Origin: JBBQFC01 sp038321615
GTDB lineage: Bacteria; Bacteroidota; Bacteroidia; Flavobacteriales_D; Cryomorphaceae
Direction of reading: 5' to 3'
Length of the DNA stretch: 22,126 nucleotides
Assembly: GCA_038321615.1 (NCBI GenBank)
Contig: JBBQFC010000053.1
Coordinates: 1 to 22,126, forward strand
Positions 14,625 to 21,999 of this stretch are shown here, piece after piece. The translations under genes and the position numbers were made by a program. Numbering within the stretch: position 1 is the first letter of the stretch; each line of letters starts with the position of its first letter. The notes under the pieces are model-generated. The model saw nothing but the letters and a program-made list of their open reading frames with translations, made no database searches and was not told the origin of the DNA.

Positions 14625-14763
14625 GGGTCTTGTTTTTCCGGCATCGCTCGCTGCAATAGCGCACATCATCCCAATTTTTTTCCCATTTCTTGCGCCAGGC
14701 AAATGATAGTCCGCATATGGGGCAAAGCTTGGTAGGAAGATGTTGCTTTTTAACTTTTTGCAC
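14617..14763 (-). CDS. DUF2256 zinc-ribbon small protein
   Basis: A 48-residue protein matching DUF2256 (COG4338): KKQHLPTKLCPICGLSF, AWRKKWEKNWDDVRYCSERC. The four cysteines at 14, 17, 37 and 41 (CxxC and CxxxC) form a likely zinc ribbon. I take the GTG at 14761-14763 as the start because the family domain begins there; the frame runs on upstream to 14841 but through hydrophobic, terminator-overlapping sequence that looks non-coding. Its TGA lies inside the first codons of the Cry-DASH gene (8-nt overlap), so the two are translationally coupled. DUF2256 genes are commonly found beside or fused to cryptochrome/photolyase genes; their function is not known. RNA or DNA binding is possible. Confidence 0.88.
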   Translation of the reverse strand: MQKVKKQHLPTKLCPICGLSFAWRKKWEKNWDDVRYCSERCRKNKTHA

Positions 14764-14810
14764 GATGCTGATTAGGAGTATGCAACACTGAAAAAGGGTT
14801 CTTGTTAAAA

Positions 14811-14837
14811 TAAAAAAACCGCCCGAAGGCGGTTTTT
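14811..14837 (-). terminator. Rho-independent terminator of the FAS1 gene
   Basis: A perfect 10-bp stem (AAAAACCGCC at 14814-14823 pairing with GGCGGTTTTT at 14828-14837) with a CGAA loop lies 20 bp downstream of the FAS1 gene stop. On the minus strand it is followed by a T-rich tract (TTTTTTTATTTT), the classic intrinsic terminator form. The A/T flanks make it potentially bidirectional. It separates FAS1 transcription from the DUF2256/Cry-DASH pair, so that pair needs its own promoter within 14764-14811. Confidence 0.88.
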
Positions 14838-14856
14838 CCAATTCAAACGTTTCGAC

Positions 14857-16806
14857 TTATTTGGAAACGTGCAATTTCTGTGCGATTTGATCGGCACCCA
14901 CTTGGATATTAACCAAATAGAATCCACCAGCCAGGTCATTCACGTCGAAAGTAACGCGGTTGAAACCAACAGATCGCTGACCAAATTCAACGCTTTTCAC
15001 TACTTGTCCAGCTAGATTCACTACATCTACTGCGATGCGCTCGCTTGTAGCCAAGTCAAATTCTAAATTCACTTGATTCACAGCTGGATTTGGGAAAAGG
15101 CTTAATGTATTGAGAGATGCAATCTCTTCAACACCCAGAGTTGTGGGCACTAGCACCGCGTCAATCACGTGCACTACGCCATTTATGGTAACAATATCGG
15201 CTACTGTAACCATAGCGTTGTTTACCATTACTCCGGATCCACTCACCGTTATATTAACGGTTTCGCCAAACAGCGTGGCAACAGGACCGTTCACCAAACT
15301 GGTTGAAAGAGCGATATCTCCAAGGGCGTGGTATAGCAATACATCGCCGAGGAGCGAAGGATCCCCGAGCAGCGAATTCAACAACCCGTCAGGAAGATTT
15401 GAGAAGGCCGCATCGGTTGGAGCAAAAAGGGTGAAGGTGCCAGGCCCGTCAAGTGTTTCATCGAGATCGGCCAGGTTTATCGCTGTTTCGAGTGTAGTAT
15501 GGTCAGGGCTAGCTACAACCACATCATATACGGTAGTAGCATCGCTTGGTATTAATACTGCATCAATAACGTGCACTACACCATTGTTTCCAATAAGATC
15601 GGCGATAATTACCTGAGCACCATTTACGGTTACCCCATCTGCCGTTACTTCGATATCTACCGTTTGACCGTTCAGCGTTGGAACGGTCGCCGTGGCAGGA
15701 AGTTGAGTTGAAAGCACTTGGCCATCGAGCACATGGTAAAGTAAAATATCGGTCAATACTCCAGAAGGATCCGTGAGCAAAGCTCCAACTAGTGAAGCTG
15801 GTAGGGCTGCAAACGCGGCGTCGGTCGGTGCAAAAACAGTAAAAGAACCATCACCGCTCAGGGTACCATTTAAAGCAGCTGCGTCAATCGCCGCTTCCAA
15901 TGTATTGTGCACATCGCTGGTTGCGATTATGTCGTAAACCGATATAGAGCCATTGCTCGATAGGGTCGGAAACCCATTGTTCACTGCTAGATTTGAGGAT
16001 TCGTCTCCGCAGAAGCCCGCTTCTTGGATTCCGATGGTATAGGTTCCATCTACAGGAGCTACGAACGTAATGCTACAATTCTGCTCAATAGCAACTAATC
16101 CACCTCCGGGGCCAAAAATAGTCAATTCCGCATCCCAAGTATTAGCTCCAGGGCCATTACAAATGGAAAACGTGTATTCTGTGCCTTGTACAAAGTTATT
16201 GACCAGGTATCGTTCGCTTGCCCAAACCTGAAAACCTGTGATTTGGTTTACTTCACCTACGCCACCTACAGTTTGCGGGGCACCATCGAAAAGGGTATTG
16301 AAGTCGCCAAAGGGACCTGCTTCGAAATCTGTGCAAATAATACCTTCCGGCACAAGTACCGCGTCGATTACGTGAACCACGCCATTATCCGCAAGTATAT
16401 TGGCCGTAGTGACTTGAGCATTATTAATGAAAACATTGCCGGACAGAATGGTAACGGTTACGCTTTGACCGTTAATGGTTACAATATCTTGCCCATCGCT
16501 CAAATCGGTTGACAAAGCCACGCTTCCTACTGCATGGTAAAGCAATACATCGTTTAATGCACCGGTAGGGTCGGCGAGCAATAGATCAATAACACCCTGC
16601 GGAAGCGCTAAAAAAGCGGCATCTGTAGGTGCAAAAAGGGTAAAAGTTCCGGGGCCATCTAAAGTTGGCTGCAAACCAGCCGCATCGATAGCCACTTCAA
16701 GGATATTGTGCACATCACTACCAGCGACTATATCGGCGATACTCTGTGCTTTCAGAATGGTACTTAGTCCAAAAAAGACTAAGCATAAGGGAAGAAATTT
16801 TCTCAT
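14857..16806 (-). CDS. Secreted triple-FAS1 (fasciclin) protein with T9SS sorting domain
   Basis: A 649-residue exported protein. Residues 1-20 are a signal peptide (MRKFLPLCLVFFGLS, cleavage near KAQ). FAS1 domains are at about 22-160, 288-420 and 425-560, each with the H1 box (FTLFAPTDAAF or FTVFAPTDAAF) and the H2 box (NGVVHVIDAVLVP). A cysteine-containing PPC-like beta domain (GTYTIGIQEAGFCGD) lies between the first and second. The C-terminal 80 residues (SLFPNPAVNQ ... GGFYLVNIQ) form a type A T9SS sorting domain, which directs outer-membrane passage and surface attachment or release. FAS1 domains mediate adhesion. The frame is open further upstream to 16896, but the ATG at 16804-16806 gives the signal peptide and is preferred. 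The gene is monocistronic, ending at the terminator above. Confidence 0.93.
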   Translation of the reverse strand: MRKFLPLCLVFFGLSTILKAQSIADIVAGSDVHNILEVAIDAAGLQPTLDGPGTFTLFAPTDAAFLALPQGVIDLLLADPTGALNDVLLYHAVGSVALSTDLSDGQDIVTINGQSVTVTILSGNVFINNAQVTTANILADNGVVHVIDAVLVPEGIICTDFEAGPFGDFNTLFDGAPQTVGGVGEVNQITGFQVWASERYLVNNFVQGTEYTFSICNGPGANTWDAELTIFGPGGGLVAIEQNCSITFVAPVDGTYTIGIQEAGFCGDESSNLAVNNGFPTLSSNGSISVYDIIATSDVHNTLEAAIDAAALNGTLSGDGSFTVFAPTDAAFAALPASLVGALLTDPSGVLTDILLYHVLDGQVLSTQLPATATVPTLNGQTVDIEVTADGVTVNGAQVIIADLIGNNGVVHVIDAVLIPSDATTVYDVVVASPDHTTLETAINLADLDETLDGPGTFTLFAPTDAAFSNLPDGLLNSLLGDPSLLGDVLLYHALGDIALSTSLVNGPVATLFGETVNITVSGSGVMVNNAMVTVADIVTINGVVHVIDAVLVPTTLGVEEIASLNTLSLFPNPAVNQVNLEFDLATSERIAVDVVNLAGQVVKSVEFGQRSVGFNRVTFDVNDLAGGFYLVNIQVGADQIAQKLHVSK

Positions 16807-17042
16807 GATTTTGGGTTTAGGTTTTGAAAAAAAGAATTTGTCGTTATTTAAAGACAACATAAGTTCAATTTTGTGGAAGTTTCCCCCACCACACATTAAA
16901 CAAGAAATCGATAGAACGAGGAATGCTAAGTGGAATCGTCAACCTTTTGCCGCATACTTAAGAATCGTCAAATTCTGCATGATGCCCTGATTTTCAGTAA
17001 GTTAAAAAATATCCTATATTTCTGGCCTTCTTGGAATTTAAA

Positions 17043-17070
17043 AGCCCGCCTTCCTTGCGAAAAGCGGGCT
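17043..17070 (-). terminator. Intrinsic terminator of the DUF4397 gene
   Basis: AGCCCGC (17043-17049) pairs with GCGGGCT (17064-17070) across a 14-nt loop, 20 bp downstream of the DUF4397 gene stop. The minus strand continues TTTAAATT, a modest T tract. The same arrangement (gene end, about 20 bp, GC stem) is seen after the FAS1 gene. The remainder of the 283-bp gap between the two genes holds the FAS1 promoter region, in which I could not place a clear -33/-7 pair. Confidence 0.65.
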
Positions 17071-17089
17071 GAAATTTTTAAAATAGGTC

Positions 17090-20000
17090 TTAGTGGATTA
17101 CTACAACGCGGGTGGCATTTCGTCCTTGCGTATTACTCAGCACCACGGTGTAAACTCCTGCTGGCCATGCATCTGTAGCTATGGTGCGTTGTTGCGTCTG
17201 CTGCGATGGATAGTTAGAAGACTCGATTTGTTGGCCGTGCACATTGAACACGTCCATTTGTACGGACTCGTTTGTGCTGGAACTGAACTCCAGCGTAAAT
17301 CCACCATCAGCCGGGTTTGGATACGTTTTTAATCCCGAAACGGCTTCGCGCTCGCGCACAGAAGTAACGTTTGAAAGCGGAATGAGCGGCCCTCCGGTTG
17401 GAGAGGAAATCCAAAGTCCAAATTCCGACCCATTGCTATTTGCTTGGGTATCGAAGAAGCCGGAAGCAAAGATTGTGGTAGCCTTTCCGCCAAGATTTAG
17501 GTCGCTGAGCGGTAGGCTATACGACGCAATAATATCGGATTGACCAGCGGCAGTAAGCGCCAAAACGTAATCGTTGTTTAGAGGTACAGAACTGTAGCCA
17601 TCGAAATTTCCGTAGGCCAGATTTCCAAAAATTTCATTTCCAATAATGAATTGCTCATCTACATCCACAGCTGGTGCGTCCGTGGTACCGTGAACTACCG
17701 CCAAAAAGGTATTTACCGGCGATGCAATTGTTTCGATATATCCGTCAATGATCACCGCTTCTAATGGAGCAATATCACTTCCAGGGGCGTATCCGGCATC
17801 GCTGGCTATACCTTGCACGATAACCTGGTAAGAACCACCTGCTTCAAAAGTGATGCCTTCTAGAAATAAGAAGGGATCTGTGCCATCCACACTATTGCCT
17901 GCACTTACAGTAATATCGATTGGCTGACCGCCTAATACATCATAGGTAGGAGTAGCAGTTCGGAAAGGTAGGTTGTCCATTTCGGGTTCGGTGAAATCAC
18001 CATTTATGCGAATGTCAACCACCGCGGCAGAAATATCAGCCGAATTGTGCACGAATTGAACGCGGGCGGAGCAACTATTATCAGGAAGTGGTAATACAAT
18101 TAATTCAAAATTTCCTGTGCCACCAGCATACCCGTCAATTTGGATATAATACGTTTGGCCCGGTGCCAGGCCGCAACGTTGCAGCCTTGAAGCAAAAATA
18201 GTTTGGGCATTGCAATCCAGATCTGCGTCGAAGTCATCGTTCGCAGCCAGCAGGTCGTAGCTCTCGTAATCTGCGCAATCTGCGGCTTGATAGAGCGCAA
18301 TCTGCGTATCGAAAGCCGTCGCAAAACCACAAGTCGATATTTCAACACCTCCACTGGCCGGTGCATCGAAGGCGTACCAAACAGTGTTGGTGATTTCTGC
18401 GTTTTCGGTGCCAAAAACACCGTCGCACCACTCCATAAAATTGCTGCAGCCTCCACGTGGGGGCACAACTTCGCCCGGGTCGATCCCCGCGCCAAAATTA
18501 TCGCCCGCTACAGGTACTCCATCGGTTGCTATGACGAAAGCTGAGCAAGGTATATCGTTGAAATTGTAAAGCGGTAACGGAATAAGATTGCCTCCTTCGG
18601 CGCGAGCTACAAAAAGTCCAAAGCCCGGTCCGTCGCTATTGTTTTCGGGAAGTACAAAGCCCGAAGCCAGCACCGTAATGGCCTGACCCGTTAATCCCAG
18701 GGTCTGCAAGGCCGCAGCATAGGTGGCTATTACCTCTTCATTCGACGATTGGGTCAACTCCAATACATAATTGGCATTCGCCAATTCGATGTAAGGGGTA
18801 AAATTATTGTACACTAAATCGGAAACTAGTCCAGGTACTGGAACGGACAGCTCATTGACGCTCACAGTTGGCGCATCGGTAGCACCGTGGTAAACCAATA
18901 CAGCGGTGTTGCCTTCGTCTGCATCCGAGCGGGCTCCGGCGAAAATGGTAATTCCAAATGGCACTTCGTTCGATCCGGGCTGGTAGCTAAATTCGGAGTC
19001 GATACCTTGGGCAATTGCGATGTATTTCTCATTTGCCGAAAGGCCGCCTGGCAGCGACAGCTCGTAAATCGGGTTGCTCGCATCTACACTGTTGGCTTCG
19101 TGTACGGTAATATTGAGCGCTTCGCCAGCGGCAAGGGTCATAAAGTTTGTGGCCGATCGAAAGGTAATATCATCCAGGGCTTCAGGCAATGCTCCATTAA
19201 TGCGCACATCTACGGTGGCAAGTGCCAAGTCGGCAGAGTTGTGTATGACCTGTATCTGAGCTAAATCGACAATTTGAAGCGGAATAAGTCCGCCGCCGCC
19301 TGAAGTCGCAACCCAAAGACCGAAGGATTCGCCGTTACTATTGGCCGAAGGATTCACAAATCCGGATGCCAAGACAGTAATTGCAGCTCCATCCAAACCT
19401 AAGGTTGCCAGCGGAGCGTTGTAATATTGTACGGTATTGCCGCTGCCACTTATGGCCACTTCGATGGTGTAATCATCAGGGTCTAAACTTACGTAGCCAT
19501 CGAAACTGCCATAGGCTAAGTTTTCGCTGAGCGATGCCATTAAGAGTGTCTCGTTAATATCTACATTGGGCGCATCCGTAGCATTGTGAGCCATCAATAC
19601 ATCTACTTGAGCCAGGTCTGCAGCCAAAACACGAGCCGTAGGATATACGGCAAAAGCAAGCGGCGGAGCAGGAGCATACCCAGATGCGGAAGCGATACCT
19701 TGAGCTACCACAATGTAGGTTTGTCCTGGATCGAGGGTAACCATCTGGGCTAAAAGTGGGCTGGATGCATCGACACTCGATGCAGCATTGATACTAAGCT
19801 CGAAAGAAGTACCTGCTGGAAGGGTCAAGAAATCGGTAGCTGAGCGAAAAGCCATATCGTCGAGCGAAACGTTAGGAATAACCCCATCTAAGCGAATATC
19901 GACTTGTGCCGCGGCGAGATCGGCCGAATTGTGAATGACTTGTACCAAGGCTTGCGGATTCAAGTCGGGAGCGATGAGAAAAGTAAGATCGACATCTCCT

Positions 20001-20548
20001 GGCGCTGCGCCAAAACCGTCGCCGGATAGGTGAAGCACCACCGGAATATCTCCATTGATGCTTGCTTCAAAAGTTAAGTTAATGTTGAATTCATATACAT
20101 TACCCTGCGAAGTAATGCCCCCGTAAATATTGTCATTATCGCCCCAACTCACCGTTTGGCCATTGATGCCGTTAAAGGCTTCGGGAGCTCCTCCCGGGTC
20201 GAATGCCGGGCCAAATACATCCGAATTGGAAACCGAATTAATGGTAACCCCCGCTGGAAAAGTCAGTGAAATAGAATCGCCGTACTCGAAGTCGGTGTTG
20301 TTAATGTTGAAGGAGAAATAGACATTATGCGTTCCACCGGCCACATAGCCATTGGTAGCAGTGGCCTGCACTGACACTTGCTTGGCACCGGCAATGGGTG
20401 CAGTTGGCTTTAAGCCAATGTAGTTTTTTGCTTTTGCGGCATTCTGTGGCACCCCGTTTGAGAAACTGCCGAGCCTTTGGGCGTGGATATTTCCAAAGTT
20501 CATAGTGGCCAAAACGCAAATAATAGCGGTAGTATTGAATAATTTCAT
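17090..20548 (-). CDS. Large secreted triple-DUF4397 protein with T9SS sorting domain
   Basis: A 1152-residue exported protein. The signal peptide is residues 1-23 (MKLFNTTAIICVLATMNFGN, cleavage after HAQ). Residues 25-195 form an N-terminal beta domain I cannot name. Three DUF4397 units of about 220-230 residues follow at about 200-428, 429-660 and 827-1055, each with a VQVIHNSADL-type opening and a second half carrying HNATDAPNVDIN, HGATDAPTVSVN or HGTTDAPAVDVD, then ITVLASGF or a variant. A cysteine-rich PPC-like domain (666-825; GGCSNFMEWCDG, NTVWYAFDAP) separates units 2 and 3. A type A T9SS sorting domain (KTYPNPADGGF to the end) closes it. DUF4397 is a beta-sandwich of unknown function in surface proteins. 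It stands beside the FAS1 gene, same strand, with its own terminator. Confidence 0.92.
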   Translation of the reverse strand: MKLFNTTAIICVLATMNFGNIHAQRLGSFSNGVPQNAAKAKNYIGLKPTAPIAGAKQVSVQATATNGYVAGGTHNVYFSFNINNTDFEYGDSISLTFPAGVTINSVSNSDVFGPAFDPGGAPEAFNGINGQTVSWGDNDNIYGGITSQGNVYEFNINLTFEASINGDIPVVLHLSGDGFGAAPGDVDLTFLIAPDLNPQALVQVIHNSADLAAAQVDIRLDGVIPNVSLDDMAFRSATDFLTLPAGTSFELSINAASSVDASSPLLAQMVTLDPGQTYIVVAQGIASASGYAPAPPLAFAVYPTARVLAADLAQVDVLMAHNATDAPNVDINETLLMASLSENLAYGSFDGYVSLDPDDYTIEVAISGSGNTVQYYNAPLATLGLDGAAITVLASGFVNPSANSNGESFGLWVATSGGGGLIPLQIVDLAQIQVIHNSADLALATVDVRINGALPEALDDITFRSATNFMTLAAGEALNITVHEANSVDASNPIYELSLPGGLSANEKYIAIAQGIDSEFSYQPGSNEVPFGITIFAGARSDADEGNTAVLVYHGATDAPTVSVNELSVPVPGLVSDLVYNNFTPYIELANANYVLELTQSSNEEVIATYAAALQTLGLTGQAITVLASGFVLPENNSDGPGFGLFVARAEGGNLIPLPLYNFNDIPCSAFVIATDGVPVAGDNFGAGIDPGEVVPPRGGCSNFMEWCDGVFGTENAEITNTVWYAFDAPASGGVEISTCGFATAFDTQIALYQAADCADYESYDLLAANDDFDADLDCNAQTIFASRLQRCGLAPGQTYYIQIDGYAGGTGNFELIVLPLPDNSCSARVQFVHNSADISAAVVDIRINGDFTEPEMDNLPFRTATPTYDVLGGQPIDITVSAGNSVDGTDPFLFLEGITFEAGGSYQVIVQGIASDAGYAPGSDIAPLEAVIIDGYIETIASPVNTFLAVVHGTTDAPAVDVDEQFIIGNEIFGNLAYGNFDGYSSVPLNNDYVLALTAAGQSDIIASYSLPLSDLNLGGKATTIFASGFFDTQANSNGSEFGLWISSPTGGPLIPLSNVTSVREREAVSGLKTYPNPADGGFTLEFSSSTNESVQMDVFNVHGQQIESSNYPSQQTQQRTIATDAWPAGVYTVVLSNTQGRNATRVVVIH

Positions 20549-20811
20549 AATACTTAAGATTAGTGATTACACTACCGTAAGGTACTTGCTATCTAAACTT
20601 AGGGTTTCAGAAAGTGCGGAATTCTTTAACAAGAGGTTGTGGAATGGGGGTTGAAGCCGGATCGCCGGTGGGCAACTATCTCCTTTCCGCAGACCCGAAA
20701 TTTTTACTTCTGCGCATCGCTAAAGTGCGAGTAATAAACCTGAGAAACCCGGAAGCCTGATTTACTGCTTTTAATTCGGTCGGATTTCTTCTGGATTGAA
20801 AGTCTTCAACC
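20549..20811. other. Intergenic region between vapC and the DUF4397 gene
   Basis: These 263 bases lie upstream of the DUF4397 gene and downstream of vapC, both on the minus strand. The region must carry the DUF4397 promoter; TAAGTTTAG on the minus strand (around 20595-20605) is one mismatch from the Bacteroidota -7 element, but no TTTG box lies at normal spacing. A short GC-rich dyad (CCGGATCGCCGG) occurs near 20658 and is too weak to call a terminator. No coding frame is evident. Confidence 0.3.
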
Positions 20812-21162
20812 CTATAATTTATCGAAATCGCGATCACTTGTAATGAGAATTAAATCATGCACCATTGGTGTAGCCGCGATAATTGCATCAGGTGTTCTTA
20901 TTCCGGCTTCCCTTCTCAGTTGTCCGCATCTCTCCACAATATCGCTGTCGATACCGAGAATGGTACGCTCTCTGACAAACATCTTTACAAAATTCTCTTT
21001 AGTCAAATCAGGGGTTATCCCAGAAAGTGCTTCTATTTGGGTAATGATGGATAAATAGGGGCTTTCATTAATGCGACTAGTGATAAAATGTGCTGCATCT
21101 GTGGAAAATTTGTCAGAAAAATAGCTGGAGATAACGTTCGTGTCAATTAAATATCCCCCCAT
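20812..21162 (-). CDS. vapC: VapC-like PIN-domain toxin (ribonuclease)
   Basis: A 116-residue PIN-domain protein. VapC toxins are Mg-dependent RNases that cleave tRNA or rRNA when not held by their antitoxin. The acidic active-site residues are in place: D7 (YLIDTNV), E44 (TQIEALSG), D92 (RTPDAIIAAT) and D110 (LITSDRDFDKL). Length and order fit type II VapC. The start ATG (21160-21162) overlaps the end of the antitoxin gene by 16 nt, the usual coupled arrangement. The gene lies next to a decayed gene and an IS end, consistent with an accessory, transferable pair. The catalytic site appears intact. Confidence 0.9.
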   Translation of the reverse strand: MGGYLIDTNVISSYFSDKFSTDAAHFITSRINESPYLSIITQIEALSGITPDLTKENFVKMFVRERTILGIDSDIVERCGQLRREAGIRTPDAIIAATPMVHDLILITSDRDFDKL

Positions 21163-21359
21163 TCGCTTCTCATTTGACGGATATACTTCTCAAAATTCTC
21201 AGCATCTTCCGCGGTAAATACCCCCTTGTATTTAGCAACCAAATTAACATCTTCTCGCAAGATATTTCCTTTTCTAACTCTTATAAGCTTCAGCTCCTCT
21301 AGCGCGTGCAAGAGATTCAAGGCTTTTTGATTTCTAACTTCAATGGTGATCGTTTCCAC
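21147..21359 (-). CDS. VapB-like antitoxin
   Basis: A 70-residue protein directly upstream of the PIN toxin and overlapping it by 16 nt. The N-terminus (METITIEVRNQKALNLLHAL) has the beta-strand then helix pattern of small antitoxins of Bacteroidota. The C-terminal half (AEDAENFEKYIRQMRSEW) is helical and would wrap the toxin. The call rests mostly on position, size and this layout, since I do not recognise a specific antitoxin family. The start is a GTG at 21357-21359; no in-frame ATG lies upstream. It would normally repress its own operon by binding the DNA upstream of 21359, but no palindrome was clear there. Confidence 0.72.
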   Translation of the reverse strand: METITIEVRNQKALNLLHALEELKLIRVRKGNILREDVNLVAKYKGVFTAEDAENFEKYIRQMRSEWGDI

Positions 21360-21483
21360 GGTGTGGCAATGAACGATTAAATTTTCTAGTGATTGCGCAA
21401 TCTACAGTTACTCAAAGTTAAGCAAACAGGTTCCAATTTCATAAAGCTTCACTTCCCCTTATCCAACCCGCGTTGTAGGTTCG

Positions 21484-21503
21484 ATGGCGCGCTGCCGCGC
21501 CAT
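21484..21503. repeat. Perfect GC-rich inverted repeat (hairpin)
   Basis: ATGGCGCG (21484-21491) and CGCGCCAT (21496-21503) form a perfect 8-bp stem with a CTGC loop, followed on the plus strand by TTTATG. It lies about 40 bp beyond the stop of the decayed minus-strand gene and upstream of vapB. It could be a terminator remnant or a small repetitive hairpin. The T tract is too short for a confident terminator call on either strand. Confidence 0.5.
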
Positions 21504-21541
21504 TTTATGCCCGACGATAGCACATTGAAATTGGGACTTTT

Positions 21542-21980
21542 TCAATATGTCGGAAAAGACATTTTAGAGAACATGGCATCATCGGTCAATTCGATGACCA
21601 TGCATTTTTCGCAAATCTCACCGGCACTATAAAAGCTTTGACAGTCAGGATTATAAAAATAAGACAGCCCTGTTTTTTGGCTCAGATTAGGACCCCCAAA
21701 AAGACCAATTAAATCCGAACTATTCATCAATGATAGACAATCACGCCCGCGTTATGATTTCAACAAGGTCTCCTGATCGAACCGGTTTGTCGTTGTCTTT
21801 CCACGCTTGGTTTACGCGGACGGTATTCGAAGTGTATATAAAGTCTTGAGCGGGGTTGTAGCAGGTTTGAAGCGAAAGAACTTCACCTTCGAAAATATAT
21901 TCGGCCTGATCTATTCCAGATACGATCTGATGATGGACGAAGGCACTATCGGTTATGATTTGACCACGGGATAAGAAACT
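21542..21980 (-). pseudogene. Frameshifted remnant of a secreted Bacteroidota protein gene
   Basis: Two adjoining minus-strand frames read as one protein. The first runs from about 21959 to a TGA at 21741-21743 and encodes QAEYIFEGEVLS, DFIYTSNTVRVNQAW and SGDLVEIITR. It has no ATG, GTG or TTG start in the frame. The second, one frame away, carries SSDLIGLFGGPN, YFYNPDCQSFYSAGEICEKC and ends at 21542-21544. The first block resembles the N-terminal region of a recurrent Bacteroidota exported protein type (pattern 'A-x-x-hydrophobic-EGxV ... IYTSxxV ... VEIIT'); what follows suits its continuation after a frameshift near 21744-21755. The 5' end is missing beside an IS transposase end, so disruption by insertion is likely. 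The right boundary is approximate. Family assignment is from memory. Confidence 0.5.
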
Positions 21981-21999
21981 ATTAAATAGTCGATCCTTA

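Noticed and set aside
14625..14702. Longer start for Cry-DASH giving 26 extra residues
   Set aside because: The extra part is unlike any Cry-DASH N-terminus and is fully explained by the DUF2256 gene in another frame; the ATG at 14622-14624 begins the family sequence.
14764..14841. Longer N-terminus for the DUF2256 protein
   Set aside because: It would run through the FAS1 gene terminator and add a cysteine-rich hydrophobic stretch absent from the family; the GTG at 14763 fits the family length.
16865..16890. Imperfect palindrome around GGAAACTTCC upstream of the FAS1 gene as an operator
   Set aside because: Only four paired bases on each side; no regulator in the window is linked to it.
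16807..16896. Upstream extension of the FAS1 protein
   Set aside because: It would place 30 residues before a typical signal peptide, so the ATG at 16804-16806 is preferred.
14857..20548. Recurring DNA similarities within the FAS1 and DUF4397 genes as mobile or CRISPR-like repeats
   Set aside because: They follow the repeated protein domains (FAS1 H2 box, HNSADL blocks), are diverged at codon level and lack repeat-spacer regularity.
21393..21632. 79-codon plus-strand frame
   Set aside because: It crosses the hairpin and lies antisense to the gene remnant, with no recognisable protein features.
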